A DNA stretch of 64,000 nt, from the NCBI GenBank assembly GCA_003013855.2, contig PVNU02000947.1, positions 62,001 to 126,000 on the forward strand. Direction: 5' to 3'. Positions 49,898 to 62,067 of this stretch are shown here, one piece after another (positions within the stretch are counted from its first letter, which is position 1; each line of letters starts with the position of its first letter). The notes beneath the pieces are model-generated. The model saw only the letters and a program-made list of their open reading frames with translations, searched no databases and was not told the DNA's origin. The stretch is from Liriodendron chinense. Taxonomy: Eukaryota; Streptophyta; Magnoliopsida; Magnoliales; Magnoliaceae. Made by a program: the position numbers and the translations under genes.

Positions 49898-51278
49898 TGT
49901 TCGCTCGCCTCAAGTGTAAGGCTGCGATGTAATAATAAAAACTCGGTAAGACCGAGGTCGATCCACAGGGAAATAGTAACAACTCCCAAATCACTCCAGA
50001 AACTCAGTTTTTGAAAGAAATCAGTTTCAATTGAATGTTTACTTAAAACAGGAACTTAATGAAAAATCAGAGATATAAAGTACTAAGGCTTTCAAGGATC
50101 CACTTGTAGCAATCCCATGTCAATTCAGTCAATCCAAGTAGAGAACACAACTAGATTTGAAGTCCTATCTCTCATCTAGTTGGAAAATAAAGCATTCACA
50201 CACATTCCATCACATTCAAGTTGAACTTCCAAGTTCTAGTTCCATTCAATCAATACAAACTCGAAACCATAGCCTGCGGAGTAACAGCCATGCCTCTGGA
50301 CTATGGCTTGCTCAAGGATTACTATAATCTGAATTTAAACAAACAAATATGATAATCTCAGAGAATTAAAAGGAATTCATGTCCGGAGCACATAAACTCA
50401 GATAAAACGTCTCAAACTACCACTTTCTGGAACGAAAGCATGCAAAAATCCAAACTTGAATGTAAATTACTTGAATTAAACTGAAACCAACATGGAATTA
50501 GCTACAAGCTTCACCTCTCAGCCTTAGCTGAGAGGTTCTAGCCGAGCATTGTCATGCTACAACTAAAAACTTTGAAATAAAGCATAAAAACAGAAAAACC
50601 CGAATAGGAGAGTTGCAGCCGCTCCACAATCGCCTTCACTCTCCAAACTCACGTTCCTTAGCCTCTCTGATACCCTAGGAAGAGCCCCTAGGTGTCCTTT
50701 TATAGCAATAAACTTCCCTTGCGTTGGATTCTGCGAAAGATTACGCATTGCGCAGTATTTTCCGGAGTCCGGATTTAGAAAGGACTCTCCATACGCAAAG
50801 CCGACCGGTCATGACCGGTCGGACAGACCTGCCCATTCATCCAGCAAGTGTGGCCGACCGGTCATGACCGGTCGGACCAATTTGAATATGTTCCAGCATA
50901 TACAGCCGACCGGTCGTGACCGGTCGGCCTTCTCTGTCCATCTCCCAGTGTGCATGGCCGACCGGTCAAGACTGGTCGGCCTGTTCCTCAGCAACCTGGC
51001 TGACCGGTCAAGACCGGTCAGCCCTCTTCAATTGTTCTTCTTTCTTTCTTTTCTTCTCTTCTTTCCTTCTTTCTCTTCTCCTTGCTTTCTTCTATCTTTG
51101 ATTCTCTTTCATTCTTCATCCAATGACTCCAAAAGCTTTCTTTTAATCCCAATTGAATGAAGTCCGCTCTCATCCCTTGTAATCACAAAACATGTGTTAG
51201 ATGGGCCTTTAAATCATGAAAATCATGCAAACCATGTCATGTAATGGGCAATGCAATGCATAAATTGGAGGTTCAACA
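49898..51278 (-). mobile_element. Solo LTR S3 (Athila-type)
   Basis: 1381 bp on the minus strand, flanked by CAGTG (49893-49897 and 51279-51283). GACCGGTC dyads at 50800-51020. TATAAAA on the minus strand at 50698-50704. It sits inside the T2 integrase core. Confidence 0.95.
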
Positions 51279-51283
51279 CAGTG

Positions 51284-51903
51284 TTATCGAATTGTTTACC
51301 GTTGTTGAAAATTATGGTATGGGGAAGTTCGTAACGGCATATAATGTTTCTCCATATGAATTTAGTAGTTTTTTTTTTTATGGTGGTCAAGGGCTCCGCT
51401 TCCACTCATTTGGTTAAGTAATCAACAGCTACAATTGCGAACCTATCTTGACCTTTCCCGGTGGTAAGTGGTCCGATTATATCGACTCCCCATTGAGGAA
51501 AAGGCAAGGGGCCATCCATCGGCATCATTTGTTTGGATGGTAAATGAGGGACTGGAGAGTAAAGTTGACATTTATCGCATTTCTTGGAAAATTCAATGGT
51601 GTTGGCTTTCATAGTGGGCCAATAGTACCCTTGTCTCATTGCTTTGTATGCTAGAGAACGACCTTTCGAATGATTACCACATGCCCCCTAATGTATCTCA
51701 TCTAAAACACGATGCGCTTCTTCTGGATGGAGACACCTTAAATATGGAAGAGTAAAACTCTTACGCAACAATTTATCGTTTTGTAAAATATACCTGGCAG
51801 CGCGGTAGCGAATCTGTCGCGCAGATTTCTTATCATTTGGGAGTTGTCCACTTTTAAGGTAGAGGATGATGGGATCCATCCAGCACGGAGATAACTGTAA
51901 CAT
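51284..51903 (-). pseudogene. T2 integrase, N-terminal half
   Basis: Minus strand: zinc domain (HRVLDEIH, CDKCQLY), QWGVDIIGPLTTGKGQDRFA (first Asp) and LPHTIIFNNGKQFDN, where the second catalytic Asp is replaced (FNNG against TDNG in T1). A stop lies in the zinc domain (near 51688) and another before the core strand. Inactive. Confidence 0.85.
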
Positions 51904-52480
51904 GGCGACTAGCTTTGGAGTGGTTTGATCGATACTCAGAGCAGGAAGGTGCTCGATGGGAACTGCTCATGTTAAATTGGACTCTGGAGCGGAGGTTAAT
52001 TTGGTGTGAGAGTCTGCAAGCTTGTTCTCCTCGCGAGCAACATGAATTATCTCATATTGGCTTAGTTTAGCAAGCAGGATGAGTACCTGTGATTTGTATA
52101 GGGCCATCCGCTCTTCTTTCACCTCAAATTCATTGAGTACTTGATTGACAACCAGCTAAGAGTCGCTATGAATTTGCAGATGTGCTATCGCGAGTATATT
52201 AGCTATTTCGAGGCCGATGATTAAGGCTTCGTATTCTACTTCATTATTAAAGGCATGAAAGTCGAAGCATAATGCATATTAGAATTGTGACCCATCGAGA
52301 GCTATTAGGATCAAACCAGCTCCACTTCCAAAGGAGCATGATGATCCATCCACGTATAACGACTAGGTTGGCTGCTCACTGGTCGCTAAATCGTTAATGG
52401 AAATAGGAGCAGCGAGGGTTTCAGATACTTTGGACCTTTGGAAGACTTGCTTTAAAGGATGATTCATAGGAACCATTATA
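51904..52480 (-). pseudogene. T2 second (archaeal-like) RNase H
   Basis: Minus-strand frames: YVDGSSCSFGSGAGLILIA, a NNEVEYEALIIGLEIA-like strand, IHSDS followed by a stop, VNQVLNEFEVKEERMALYKS and REENKLADSHTK. It follows T1 residue for residue with scattered stops, confirming the Tat assignment. Confidence 0.8.
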
Positions 52481-53676
52481 GGATGGGCTTGAAAATAAGG
52501 CTGTAGTTTTCAAGTCACGATTACTAAGGCTAGAGCAAGTTTTTCCATGTCGGATTATCGAGTTTCGGCATCTACCACTTCTCAACCAATATAATAAATG
52601 GGTCTCTGTATCCCAGAATCTTCTCTTATTAAGGCGGCAGCACTAACAGCCGTGGAAGATACAGATAAATAAAGGAAAAGCTGCTCATGAGGAACAGGCT
52701 TAGATTACATGAGGCGTGCTTAGATACTGCTTCAGTTGTTGAAATGCCTCTTCAGATTGTTGAGTCCACACCCAGTTGGTTGTTACAGTTGTACGTAGGA
52801 GCTTGAAAAAAGGAAGGCACTTGTCAGAAGCACGTGAGATAAACCTATTTAACGATGCAATTCAACCAGCTAACCGTTGAAGCTCTTTAAGAGTAGATGG
52901 AGATTGCATTTCAACCAAGGCCCTAATCTTCTCGGGGTTTGCTTTAATCCCTCGCTGACCAACCATGAACCCGAGGAATTTTTCAGCAAAAACCCCAAAA
53001 GCGTATTTTTCTGGATTTAACTTCATCTGATATTTTCTCATCAGATCAAAAGCTTCTCAAAGATTTACGAGGTGACATTAGCCACGACGCTTTTTACGAG
53101 CATACCATCGATGTAAACTTCCATATTCCTACTAATTTACACCACAAACATTTTATTGACCAGGCGTTGGTAGGTGCCTCCCGCATTCTTTAGACTGAAA
53201 GGCATCACTTTATAATAATATAGACTACGATCAGTAATAAAGGCAGTATTCTGATGATCAGGTGGATGCATCATAATCGGGTTATAACCAGAATAAGCAT
53301 CCATAAAGCTAAGTAAGGCGTGTCTCGCAGTTGAATCGACGAGTTGGTTGATGCGGGGAGTAGGGAAACTATCCTTCGGACATGCTTTGTTCAGGTCGGA
53401 GTAATCCACACACATCCTCCACTTGTCATTTGCTTTATGCACGAGAACGAAGTTCGCAACCCACTCTGGGTAGTCGACCTCTTCGACAAAATTGACAACC
53501 AATAATTTTTCGACCTCGGCTTTAATCACCATCTGCCTTTCAGCTGTGAACACTCGTCGACGCTGATGGATGGGCTTAAACTTCAGGTCTACATTCAGGT
53601 GATGAACCGCAACATTGGGGTTAATGCCTGGCATATCTTTATGAGACCAGGCGAATACGTCTTGGTATTTGACCAA
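52481..53676 (-). pseudogene. T2 reverse transcriptase and RNase H
   Basis: RT fingers and palm (WRMCVDYSDLNKACPKDSFP, FMDAYSGYNPIMMHPPD) are open from 53676 to 53137. The active site then reads YIDG (53104-53115) instead of YVDD, losing the second aspartate. Thumb (RIASLNRFI-like) and RNase H follow with frameshifts. NPI replaces the invariant NQI. Confidence 0.86.
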
Positions 53677-54360
53677 GAAGTTGGTCAGATGAATTCGGAA
53701 AGCAGAATTCAGAGATGATCAGATATAGACCTTTTTAGAAGGATCGTCGTTAGATAACTGAATTTCGATCATTTCTTCTCCGGGTGCTCCCACCTAGTAC
53801 GTATTTTCCCTTGGGTCCAAGTTTATTGTTGTAAGAGAATTTGATGTATCTCCCAAAATCATCATTATGAAAGTTGCCTGGATACCTTTTCAATCTTGTA
53901 CTGCGATTTCATAATAAGCTCGAGCCTCCTTTTGATTTCCTTGAAGCACTCCCATTCTGCTTGGAGTGGGGAACTTGATGCATAAGTAAAGAGGGTGCAA
54001 AGCCGCTCCTATCTTGGTGAGAAAGGGTCGGCCCAAACTAGCATTGTATGTCAATTTTCGATCGACCACAAGAAAATTAATGAAAACAGTGACCTTAGTT
54101 GGAGATTCTTCGAATGTGACAGGAAGGCTGATACTTCCCTCTGGCGTTACTACTTCACCCCCAAAACTGACAAAGGGGGGTGTACACGAGTTTGAGCAAG
54201 TTTCTGGCGAGGGTCATCTTGTTGAAAGCTTCAAGATAAATGATATCTACAGAACTGCCTATATGCAGCATAATGTGATGAGTTAAATAATTCGATACAT
54301 TTGACGCCACGATGATGGAATCCTCATGAGGAAAATGGAGTCCTTCAGCATCTGCTTGAG
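53677..54360 (-). pseudogene. T2 protease and protease-RT linker
   Basis: Minus strand: a degenerate protease with HIGSSVDIIYLEAFNKM where the catalytic Asp-x-Gly has become HIG, then VVDRKLTYNASLGRPFLTKI and the KFPTPS segment, then the linker ending in the DVFAWSHKDMPGI segment at the RT start. Inactive. Confidence 0.78.
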
Positions 54361-55883
54361 AAAAAGAAATTTGTTAAAGGCTTAAGTTTGTCGGGCTGGA
54401 TGACTTCTCCACGTGTTGACGCTTTTGGCTAGCCTTCTGAGTATATGCTTTCCTTGAGGCTCGTGAGTCTCCTCCACAAGTCGGGCCACCTGCAATAGTT
54501 CAGATTTTGCATGCTGGTTTAGCATCCTCTTGTGAAAGACGACGTTGTGGTGACTTCTTTCTCTAGTTTTGATGGTCATGACATGCTGATGTATCAGATT
54601 GTTTGGGCGAACGATCCTGTCATGCGACATAATCTCGGAGATGTCCCTTTCGAATGAGGGCTTCAATCTGGTCTTTAAGAAATATACGATCTTGGGTGTT
54701 GTGCCCGTGATCTTTGTGGAAGTAGCAGAACTTTCTTTTCTCTTTTTTCATGATCCGACTTGATCCTTGGGGACCATTTAACATACGACTTGTGTTTGAT
54801 TTTCATCAATACCTTTTCGAGAGATCGATGGAGAGGTGTATAATTGCGATATTTTTCGGGATAAGACTTCCTTGGAGAATGATCACGTCGATCACGTCGG
54901 TATTTTCTATCTGCTGGAGAAACATCTTCAGTTTTTCACTTTTTTCCTTGGACACCATGGTAAGCTAGTGCCACTTCTTCGGCATTGATGTATTTTTTAG
55001 CCTTGGCTTGAAATTTGATCATCGTTTTGGGAGGGTTTTTATCCAAGGCGAATCGAAATCTTTCGCTCGTAATGCCCGCTATAAGGGCAGTGAGCCCCTT
55101 ATCTTCAGTATAACCTTCGATTTGGACTGCTTCCGTCGTGAATCGAACGGTGAATTCTTTGATCGTCGCTTCGTGTTGCTGCTTCAAATCTAATAGGTGA
55201 GATACAGGTTTTTTGAGACGGATGCTTCTCATAAATTGAGAAAGCAAGAGATCCGGCAACTGAGAGAAGGACTCGATGGATCAGGGCTTTAGACCACGAA
55301 ATCAAGTACGTGCTGCGTCTTTTAGGGTTAAAGAAAAGGCCCTGCACATAATTTAGGAGCTATACCCTTCCAGCTCCATAAGAGATCTATACGTCTCCAG
55401 ATGCTCAAGGGGATCGCCGATACCAGTATATGGGACAATACTGGGCGTCCGATATTTTTTAGGAAGAGGAGCCTCTATCACTTCGCGAGTAAAAGGAGGT
55501 TCTAACCGTCGAATTGTCACCAGAGTGGATGTTGGGAGATTAAACTGATATCGTTGTTCGATGTGATCAAAGCGGTCCGCGGATTTCTTGAGATCCCCTT
55601 CCCAAGGAAGAGTATAACTGTATGTTTCGTCATCGAGTTGTTCTTCAGGTTGTCGTTGTCTGGAAGCGCTGGAGCGGATGGATTGTGGGCGCTGATTAGG
55701 AACTTGATTGCCACGAGGATTATGGTTTGAAGGAGGGTTGACCTAAGCTTGTGGTTGATCTAGAAAGTGTCTAGAAGTTGCAGGTGCAAATTGTAGTGAT
55801 GGTCCTTCTGGAGGTTGCTATGAGTCGGGGAAATGCTGATCAAATTGATTGGATAGGGTTTGAAGTCCAGCTTTAAGGGTAAG
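54361..55883 (-). pseudogene. gag: T2 gag
   Basis: Minus strand. The capsid domain carries LLSQFMRSIRLKKPVSHLLD and EFTVRFTTEAVQIEGYTEDK, close to T1 gag. The zinc knuckle region near 54700-54725 reads as a FHKDHGHNTQD-like strand, and a conserved basic segment follows. The N-terminal part is Gln/Pro rich. It is cut by A5 at 55884 (left flank GTAAG). Several stops and frame changes. Confidence 0.8.
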
Positions 55884-57287
55884 TGTTCACTCGCCTCAAG
55901 TGTAAGGCTGCGATGTAGTAATAAAGCTCGGTAAGACCGAGGTCGATCCACAGGGAAAGAGAAACAACTTCAAACTACTCCAGCAACTCAATTTTGCAAG
56001 AATATCAGATTCAATTTGGTAATTAACTAAAACAGCAACTTTAATAGAAAATCAGTAATTTAAAGTACTAAGGCATTCAAGGATCCACTTGTAGCAATCT
56101 CATGTCAATTCAATCAATCCAAGTAGAGAACACAACTAGATTTGAAGTCCTATCTCTCATCTAGTTGGAAAATAAAGCATTCACACACATTCAATCCAAA
56201 TCTAGTTGAACTTCCAAATTCTAGTCCATTCAATCAATATAGAATTCAAAACCATAGCCTTCGGAGTAACAGCCATGCCTATGGACTATGGCCTGCTCAA
56301 GGATTACTATGATTCAAATCTAGACAAGCATTATATGATAATCTCAGAGAATTGCAAGGAATTCATGTCCGGAGCACATGAACTCTCATAAAACATCTCA
56401 AACTACCACTTTAAGAAACTAGAACATGAGAAAAAAATCCAAACTTGAATTAAAATTACTTGAGTTAACTGAATCCAACATAGAATTAGCTACAAGCTTC
56501 ACCTCTCAGCCTTAGCTGAGAGGTTCTAGCCGAGCATATTCATGCTACAACTAAAAACTCTTAATAAAAGCATAAAACTAAAAAAATCGGAAATAGGAGA
56601 GTTGCAGACGCTCCACGACAACTTCCCCTCCTTAGAACCACATCCCTTAGCTTCTCTGATGACCTAGGAAGAGCCCCTAGGTGTCCTTTTATAGTAAGAA
56701 AGCTCCCTTGCGTCGGAAACATCCAGAATCTGCGAAAGGTTACTCAGTGCGCAACAGTTTTCGGAGTCCCGATTTAGAAAGGACTGTTTACGCAGAGCCG
56801 ACCGGTCTAGACCGGTCGGACTGGTCTTTTAAACAGTCCAGGGAGTACAGGCAACCGGTCAAGATCGGTCGGACTGACCTGCCCAGCAGTCCAGTGAGCT
56901 AGCCGACCGGTCAAGACCGATCGGACTAGTTTTCCCTTTGTCCAGTGCACATGGCCGACCGGTCAAGACCGGTCGGCCTTTCTTCAATGTGATCAGCGTC
57001 CATGGCCGACCGGTCAAGACCGGTCGGTCCTCCTTCCCTTTTATTCTTCTTCCTTTCTTTTTCTCCTCTTTCTTCTTCTCTCTCTTCTCCTTGCGTTCTT
57101 CTTTCTTTGGTCCTCTTTCGTCCTTCATCCAATGGCTCTAAAGGCATTCTTTCAATCCCTAATTGAATGAAGTCCGCTCTCATCTCCTATAATCACAAAA
57201 CATGTGTTAGATGGGCCTTTAAATCATGAAAATCATGCAAACCATGCATGTAATGGGCCATGCAATGTATAAATTGGAGGTTCAACA
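55884..57287 (-). repeat. A5 3' LTR
   Basis: 1404 bp, minus strand TGTTGAACCTCC to GAGTGAACA. GACCGGTC dyads at 56795-57030, each CCGACCGGTC followed by AAGACCGGTCGG or similar. U5 hairpin CTCGGT-AAG-ACCGAG (plus-strand reading) near 55928. Confidence 0.94.
56687..56693 (-). promoter_or_regulatory. A5 LTR TATA box
   Basis: TATAAAA on the minus strand in the conserved ACTATAAAAGGACACC block. Confidence 0.74.
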
Positions 57288-58418
57288 CACCACCCAACCA
57301 GCTTTTTTGCTAGTCCCGAGCAAAACATGCGTGAAACAATTTCAAACCTCCAAACCCAACTCTCTTCCAGAAAACATGTTTCTATCCACTCCAAGATGTA
57401 CAAGTGTAAGATTTAGAAAAATTAGGTGATAGAAGCTGAAACCTTGGACTCTCAAAACATAAGAGGTGTCTACATGAAATTCCCGCTGATTGATTGATAA
57501 ATAGAAGAACTCGAACAAATTCAACCTAGTGTGCATAGTGAAAGTTCATCTCATGAGTTCCTGGGATCATCTTCTTCATAGATTAAGTAAACCAAGGATT
57601 TTATGGTGCACAGGGCAGCAACAAACCTATGACAGGAATTTGCCTTACCGTCCTTCCGACGGCTTTCACACTACGTCCCATTTCCGGCTTTGGTTACGGT
57701 TCGACCATCCCCCGGTTGGTAATAGGTAGCCCTTTTCGGAATTTTCCACCATTTTTCTTTCCTTCCCGATTTCATCCTTTCTTTCCTTTTTCTTTTAAAT
57801 TAGATAGGATTTTTAGAAATCCATATCTTCTGTTATTTTCCCATAGACAAGGATGGACAAAATACCCTAGCTTGGCTGCTCAACACCTTTAAATCAAAGT
57901 CTAGCTAATCCACAAATCACATAAACCTATTAACTCATGAAAATCGTGTAATGTGAACTTGGTGTAAAGGTGTTCAAATTTTCTATCAATCACAACAATA
58001 GGGGGACTAACATATAAAACCATTATGTTAGGAGAAATTCAAGACCTACAACATCACATACTTCGTATCTCCTCTTCTTATACTCAAAGCATCTCAAATG
58101 TATAGAAACAAGATTTTCTAAAAGAGTTTTGAGATGTTAGAAAATTCTCAAAAAAAATTTGCGCATATGAAGCTCGGAATGTTGCAATATGCTAGATGAG
58201 GAATCTCATCTCACCCCCCAACCAAATCTTGCATTGTCCTCAATGTAAAAGATATGCAATTAGCATGGACATGAGAGCAATGGTAAACTATGGGAGATTG
58301 AGAGTCAATTGTACCTGAGAGAGCGATCATGGAAGTCTCCAACCAAACAACTAAACCCTACTAAAACAGTAAAACTAAAGAAAACCTACCTATGCTATAC
58401 CTCCATCAGACTAGGAGA
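57288..58418 (-). other. A5 polypurine tract and 3' noncoding region
   Basis: The tract is AAAGCTGGTTGGGTGGTG, one G of the usual run replaced by T. The tail includes the conserved 3' internal block at 57535-57745 with an intact CCGTCGGAAGGACGG stem-loop. No coding frame. Confidence 0.8.
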
Positions 58419-58958
58419 TCAATCATCCTGATAGACAGGATCGTTCAGAGTGATGGACATGTCCTCTGAATCAAATTTCTCAACAAATGGTTTAAGGCGT
58501 TGTCCATTAACTTTAAAACAGTTACCATTTGCTGTATTTTCAATCTCAACAGCCCCATGAGAAAAAATTTCTTTGATAATATATGGGCCGGTCCATCGAG
58601 ATCGTAATTTTTCCGAAAAAAGATGAAGTTGGGAATTATACAAGAGTACTTTCTGACCTTCATGGAAAGATTTCCTGAAGATGTGTTTGTCATGGGAAGC
58701 CTTCATTTTACTCTTGTAAATTCTCGAGTTCTCATATGCATCATTCCGGATCTCATCAAGCTCATTTAATTGAAGTTTGCGAAGCGAGCTAGCCTTGTCC
58801 ATGTCAAAATTTAAAGCCCGAATTGCCCAATAGGCTTTGTGTTCTATCTCCACAGGCAAGTGGCATGCTTTCCCATAGACAAATCTATAAGGGGACATTC
58901 CAATGGGAGTCTTGTAGGCGGTACGGTGAGCCCAAAGTGCATCGTCTAATCTTAGGGA
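58419..58958 (-). pseudogene. A5 integrase, C-terminal part
   Basis: 160 open codons: LLYNSQLHLFSEKLRSRWTG, PYIIKEIFSHGAVEIEN and the end SITLNDPVYQDD. It is separated from the main pol frame only by one stop near 58958, a TAG where A3 reads tryptophan (DWSLRLDD). Confidence 0.88.
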
Positions 58959-61754
58959 CTAATCCTTACAATCCAGTCTCACCGTCTTTTCCAAAATCTG
59001 CTTGATTTCCCTATTAGAGATTTCAGCTTGCCCACTTGTTTGTGGGTGGTATGAGGTACTCACTTTGTGCCTAATACCATATTTCTTCATTAAAGTTTCG
59101 AAAGGTCTATTGCAAAAGTGAGAACCACCATCACTAATGATGGCCTGAGGCGTCCCAAATCTAGAAAGTATGTTTTCTTTGATGAACTTGAGAACCGTAC
59201 GATGATCGTTGGTTCTACATGGGATAGCCTCTATCCATTTAGACACATAGTCTACGGCAAGCAAAATATAGACATGTCCAAAAGATGAGGGGAATGGTCC
59301 CATGAAATCGATGCCCCAACAGTCAAAGACTTTAAGATGTTGAATTGGGGTGAGAGGCATCATATTTCGATGAAAGAATCCTCCTAACTTCTGGCAGCGC
59401 TCGCATGCTTTGTAAAACTTGTGGGTGTCCTTAAATAGCGTGGGCCAATAAAAACCACACTGCAGAATTTTCGCAGTTGTTTTCTTGGCTGAAAAATGAC
59501 CCCCACATGCTTGATCATGACAAAAGGAGATGACTGAATTATGTTCATCATCGGGGATGCATCTCCTTATAATTTGGTCTGGGCAATATTTAAACAATAG
59601 AGGTTCATCCCAGAAAAATCTGCGCACTTCCCTTAGAAATTTACGTTTGTCCTGCGTAGTCCAATGAAGCGACATTGCACCTGTGGAAAGATAATTGGTT
59701 ATATCAACATACCATGGTGGATGCATAGCAACAAAGAGTTGCTCATCAGGGAATGAGTCCTTAATAGGTGACTCGTCAATGGAATTTGGTAGGACTAGAC
59801 GGGATAGATGATCCGCCACCACATTTTCTACCCCCTTCTTGTCTTTGATCTCCAAGTTGAATTCTTGAAGGAGTAGGATCCATCTAAGCAAACGGGGCTT
59901 AGCATCCTTCTTAGAAAGAAGGTGTTTCAGCGCCGCATGATCCATATAAACAATAACTTTGGATCCTATTAAGTATGGCCTGAATTTGTCCAAGGCAAAA
60001 ATGACAGCTAGGAGCTCTTTCTCCGTAATCGAATAATTAACTTGGGCGGGATTCAAGGCCCTACTTGCGTAGTAGATAACATGGGGCTTTTTATCCTTCT
60101 TTTGGCCTAACACCGCCCCAATAGCAAAATCGCCCGCATCGCATATCAACTGAAAAGGAATGGACCAATCTGGTGGTTGCATGATAGGAGCGGTTGTCAA
60201 CATGTCTTTTAGCTTCGAAAAAGCTAATTGACATTCGGTACTCCACTCAAATTGGTTCTCCTTTTGTAGAAGGTTGCATAAAGGCCTTGAGATATGACTA
60301 AAATCCTTTATAAACCTTCTATAGAAACCGGCGTGTCCAAGGAAGAACCGTACATCGCGTATGCTTTTGGGTGGTGGTAGATTGGAAATTATGTCAATTT
60401 TTGCCCGGTCTACCTCTATTCCATTGGACGAGATGATATGTCCAAGGACTATTCCTCTTTGTACCATGAAATGGCACTTTTCCCAGTTTAATACAAGTTT
60501 CTTCTCCTCACACCTCATCAAGACCAACTTCAAGTGCTTGAGGCACTCATCAAACGTACAACCAAAAACAAAAAAGTCGTCCATGAACACCTCAAGAAAA
60601 TCACCCACCATGTCTGAGAAAATACTCAACATGCATCGTTGGAATGTGGCGGGTGCATTACATAACCCGAATGGCATCCTTCGGTAAGCGAAGGTGCCAA
60701 ACGGGCATGTAAATGTGGTTTTCTCTTGGTCCTCTGGGGATATCTCAATTTGGTTGTATCCGGAATAGCCATCTAGGAAGCAATAATAGGAATGGCCTGC
60801 CAACTTCTCCAAAATTTGATCCATAAATGGGAGAGGGAAGTGGTCTTTCCTAGTAACCGTGTTGAGCTTCCTATAATCAATGCACATACGCCAACCGGTG
60901 GTCACCCTAGTAGGTATAAGCTCGTTGTTGGCGTTTTCAATGATGGTAATACCGGATTTCTTGGGGACAACTTGGGTAGGACTCACCCATTGGCTATCTG
61001 AGATGGGGTAGATAATACCCACATCCAATAGTTTTAACACATCGGCTTTGACAACCTCCATCATATTTGGATTTAACCGTCTTTGAGGTTGTCGAGTCAT
61101 TTTTGCATTTTCTTCAAAGTGTATTCGGTGAGTACAAACCGAAGGATATATCCCTTTGAAATCCGCTATTGTCCAACCTATGGCTTCCCTATGTTCTTTG
61201 AGTAACTCAATCAACTTGAGCTCTTGGTCTTTCTCTAGGTGGGAGGCAATGACAACTGGGAATGTTTCCTCTTGACCCAAATATACGTATTTAAGCTCGG
61301 ATGGCAATGGTTTAAGGTCAAGCTTCGGTGGTTTGATGTTAGACGGTAGGGGCCTTGATGTGGTTGGTGGCAATTTTTCAAAATGGGGCCTCCACCGGCT
61401 AGTTTCAACTACCGGTCTTTCTATATTTAATGCCTGCATAATCTCACTAATGATGGGGTCTTCAGAATCCATGAAATGTGCTAAGCATGTCTCCAAGCTT
61501 TCTAGTGGTTCAAGTTGGAGGAGTTCTTCTTCTTCAAAAGTTTCAAGCATGTTTACCTCGAAGAACTCATCATCCTCGACATCCCTATGTCTTTTGCCCA
61601 AGTGAAACACATTCACCTCTAGTGTCATGTTTCCAAAAGATAGTTGCATCACCCCATTCCGGCAATTGATGATTGCGTTTGATGTGGCAAGGAATGGGCG
61701 GCCTAATATTACCGGTATTTGAGTGCTAGCATCCAAAACCGGTTGTGTGTCCAA
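58959..61754 (-). pseudogene. A5 pol: protease end, linker, RT, RNase H, integrase N-terminal and core
   Basis: 931 open codons with no ATG at the left edge (TTG). In order: protease C-terminal strands (VILGRPFLATSNAIINCRNG); acidic linker with LESLETCLAHFMDSEDPII; RT (WRMCIDYRKLNTVTRKDHFP, CFLDGYSGYNQIEI, FMDDFFVFG); RNase H (IYYASRALNPAQVNYSITEK, KPRLLRWILLLQEFNLEIKD); integrase zinc domain (CHDQACGGH ... CERCQK) and core (GIDFMGPF, AIISDGGSHF, QAEISNREIK, all three acids present). FFVFG replaces FSVFG next to the RT active site. The frame ends at a stop near 58959. RT and RNase H motifs look intact. Confidence 0.92.
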
Positions 61755-62067
61755 GACGATAAAGTCTACCGGGTAGTAGAATTTGTCAACTTGGACTAGA
61801 ACATCCTCAACTATCCCCCTCGGTACACGAATAGATCTATCAGCGAGTTACAACGTGGTTTTGGTAGGTTTTAATTCACCAAGACCCAATTGCTCATATA
61901 CTGAGTATGGGATCAAATTCACACTTGCCCCCAAATCTAACAAGGCACGCTCAATCCGGTAGTCTCCAATGATACATGAGACGGTGGGACTACCGGGATC
62001 TTTGAATTTTGGGGGGGGTCTTTTGAGTGAGGATGGCACTCACTTGCTCAGTTAAGAAGGCCTTTTG
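61755..62067 (-). pseudogene. A5 protease N-terminal half
   Basis: Minus strand LLDLGASVNLIPYSVYEQLG, the catalytic motif. A TAA just after ELKPTKTTL replaces a glutamine codon (about 61848). A run of 8 C near 62012-62019 shifts the frame relative to A3, and a TAG at the gag end (near 62066) matches the stop position in A2. Confidence 0.85.

Larger units (their letters stand above)
42063..55883 (-). mobile_element. Tat-type LTR retrotransposon T2, degraded, 5' end outside the window
   Basis: Minus strand, reading right to left: gag, protease, RT, RNase H, second RNase H, integrase, antisense gene (plus strand), polypurine tract, 3' LTR. It is interrupted by S1, S2, S3 and A5. Protein order matches T1 throughout, but stops and frameshifts are frequent and two active sites are altered (YIDG in RT, no DTG-type motif in protease). 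The left flank is TACAT. The right duplication is not in the window. It inserted in a forward Athila-type LTR. Confidence 0.9.
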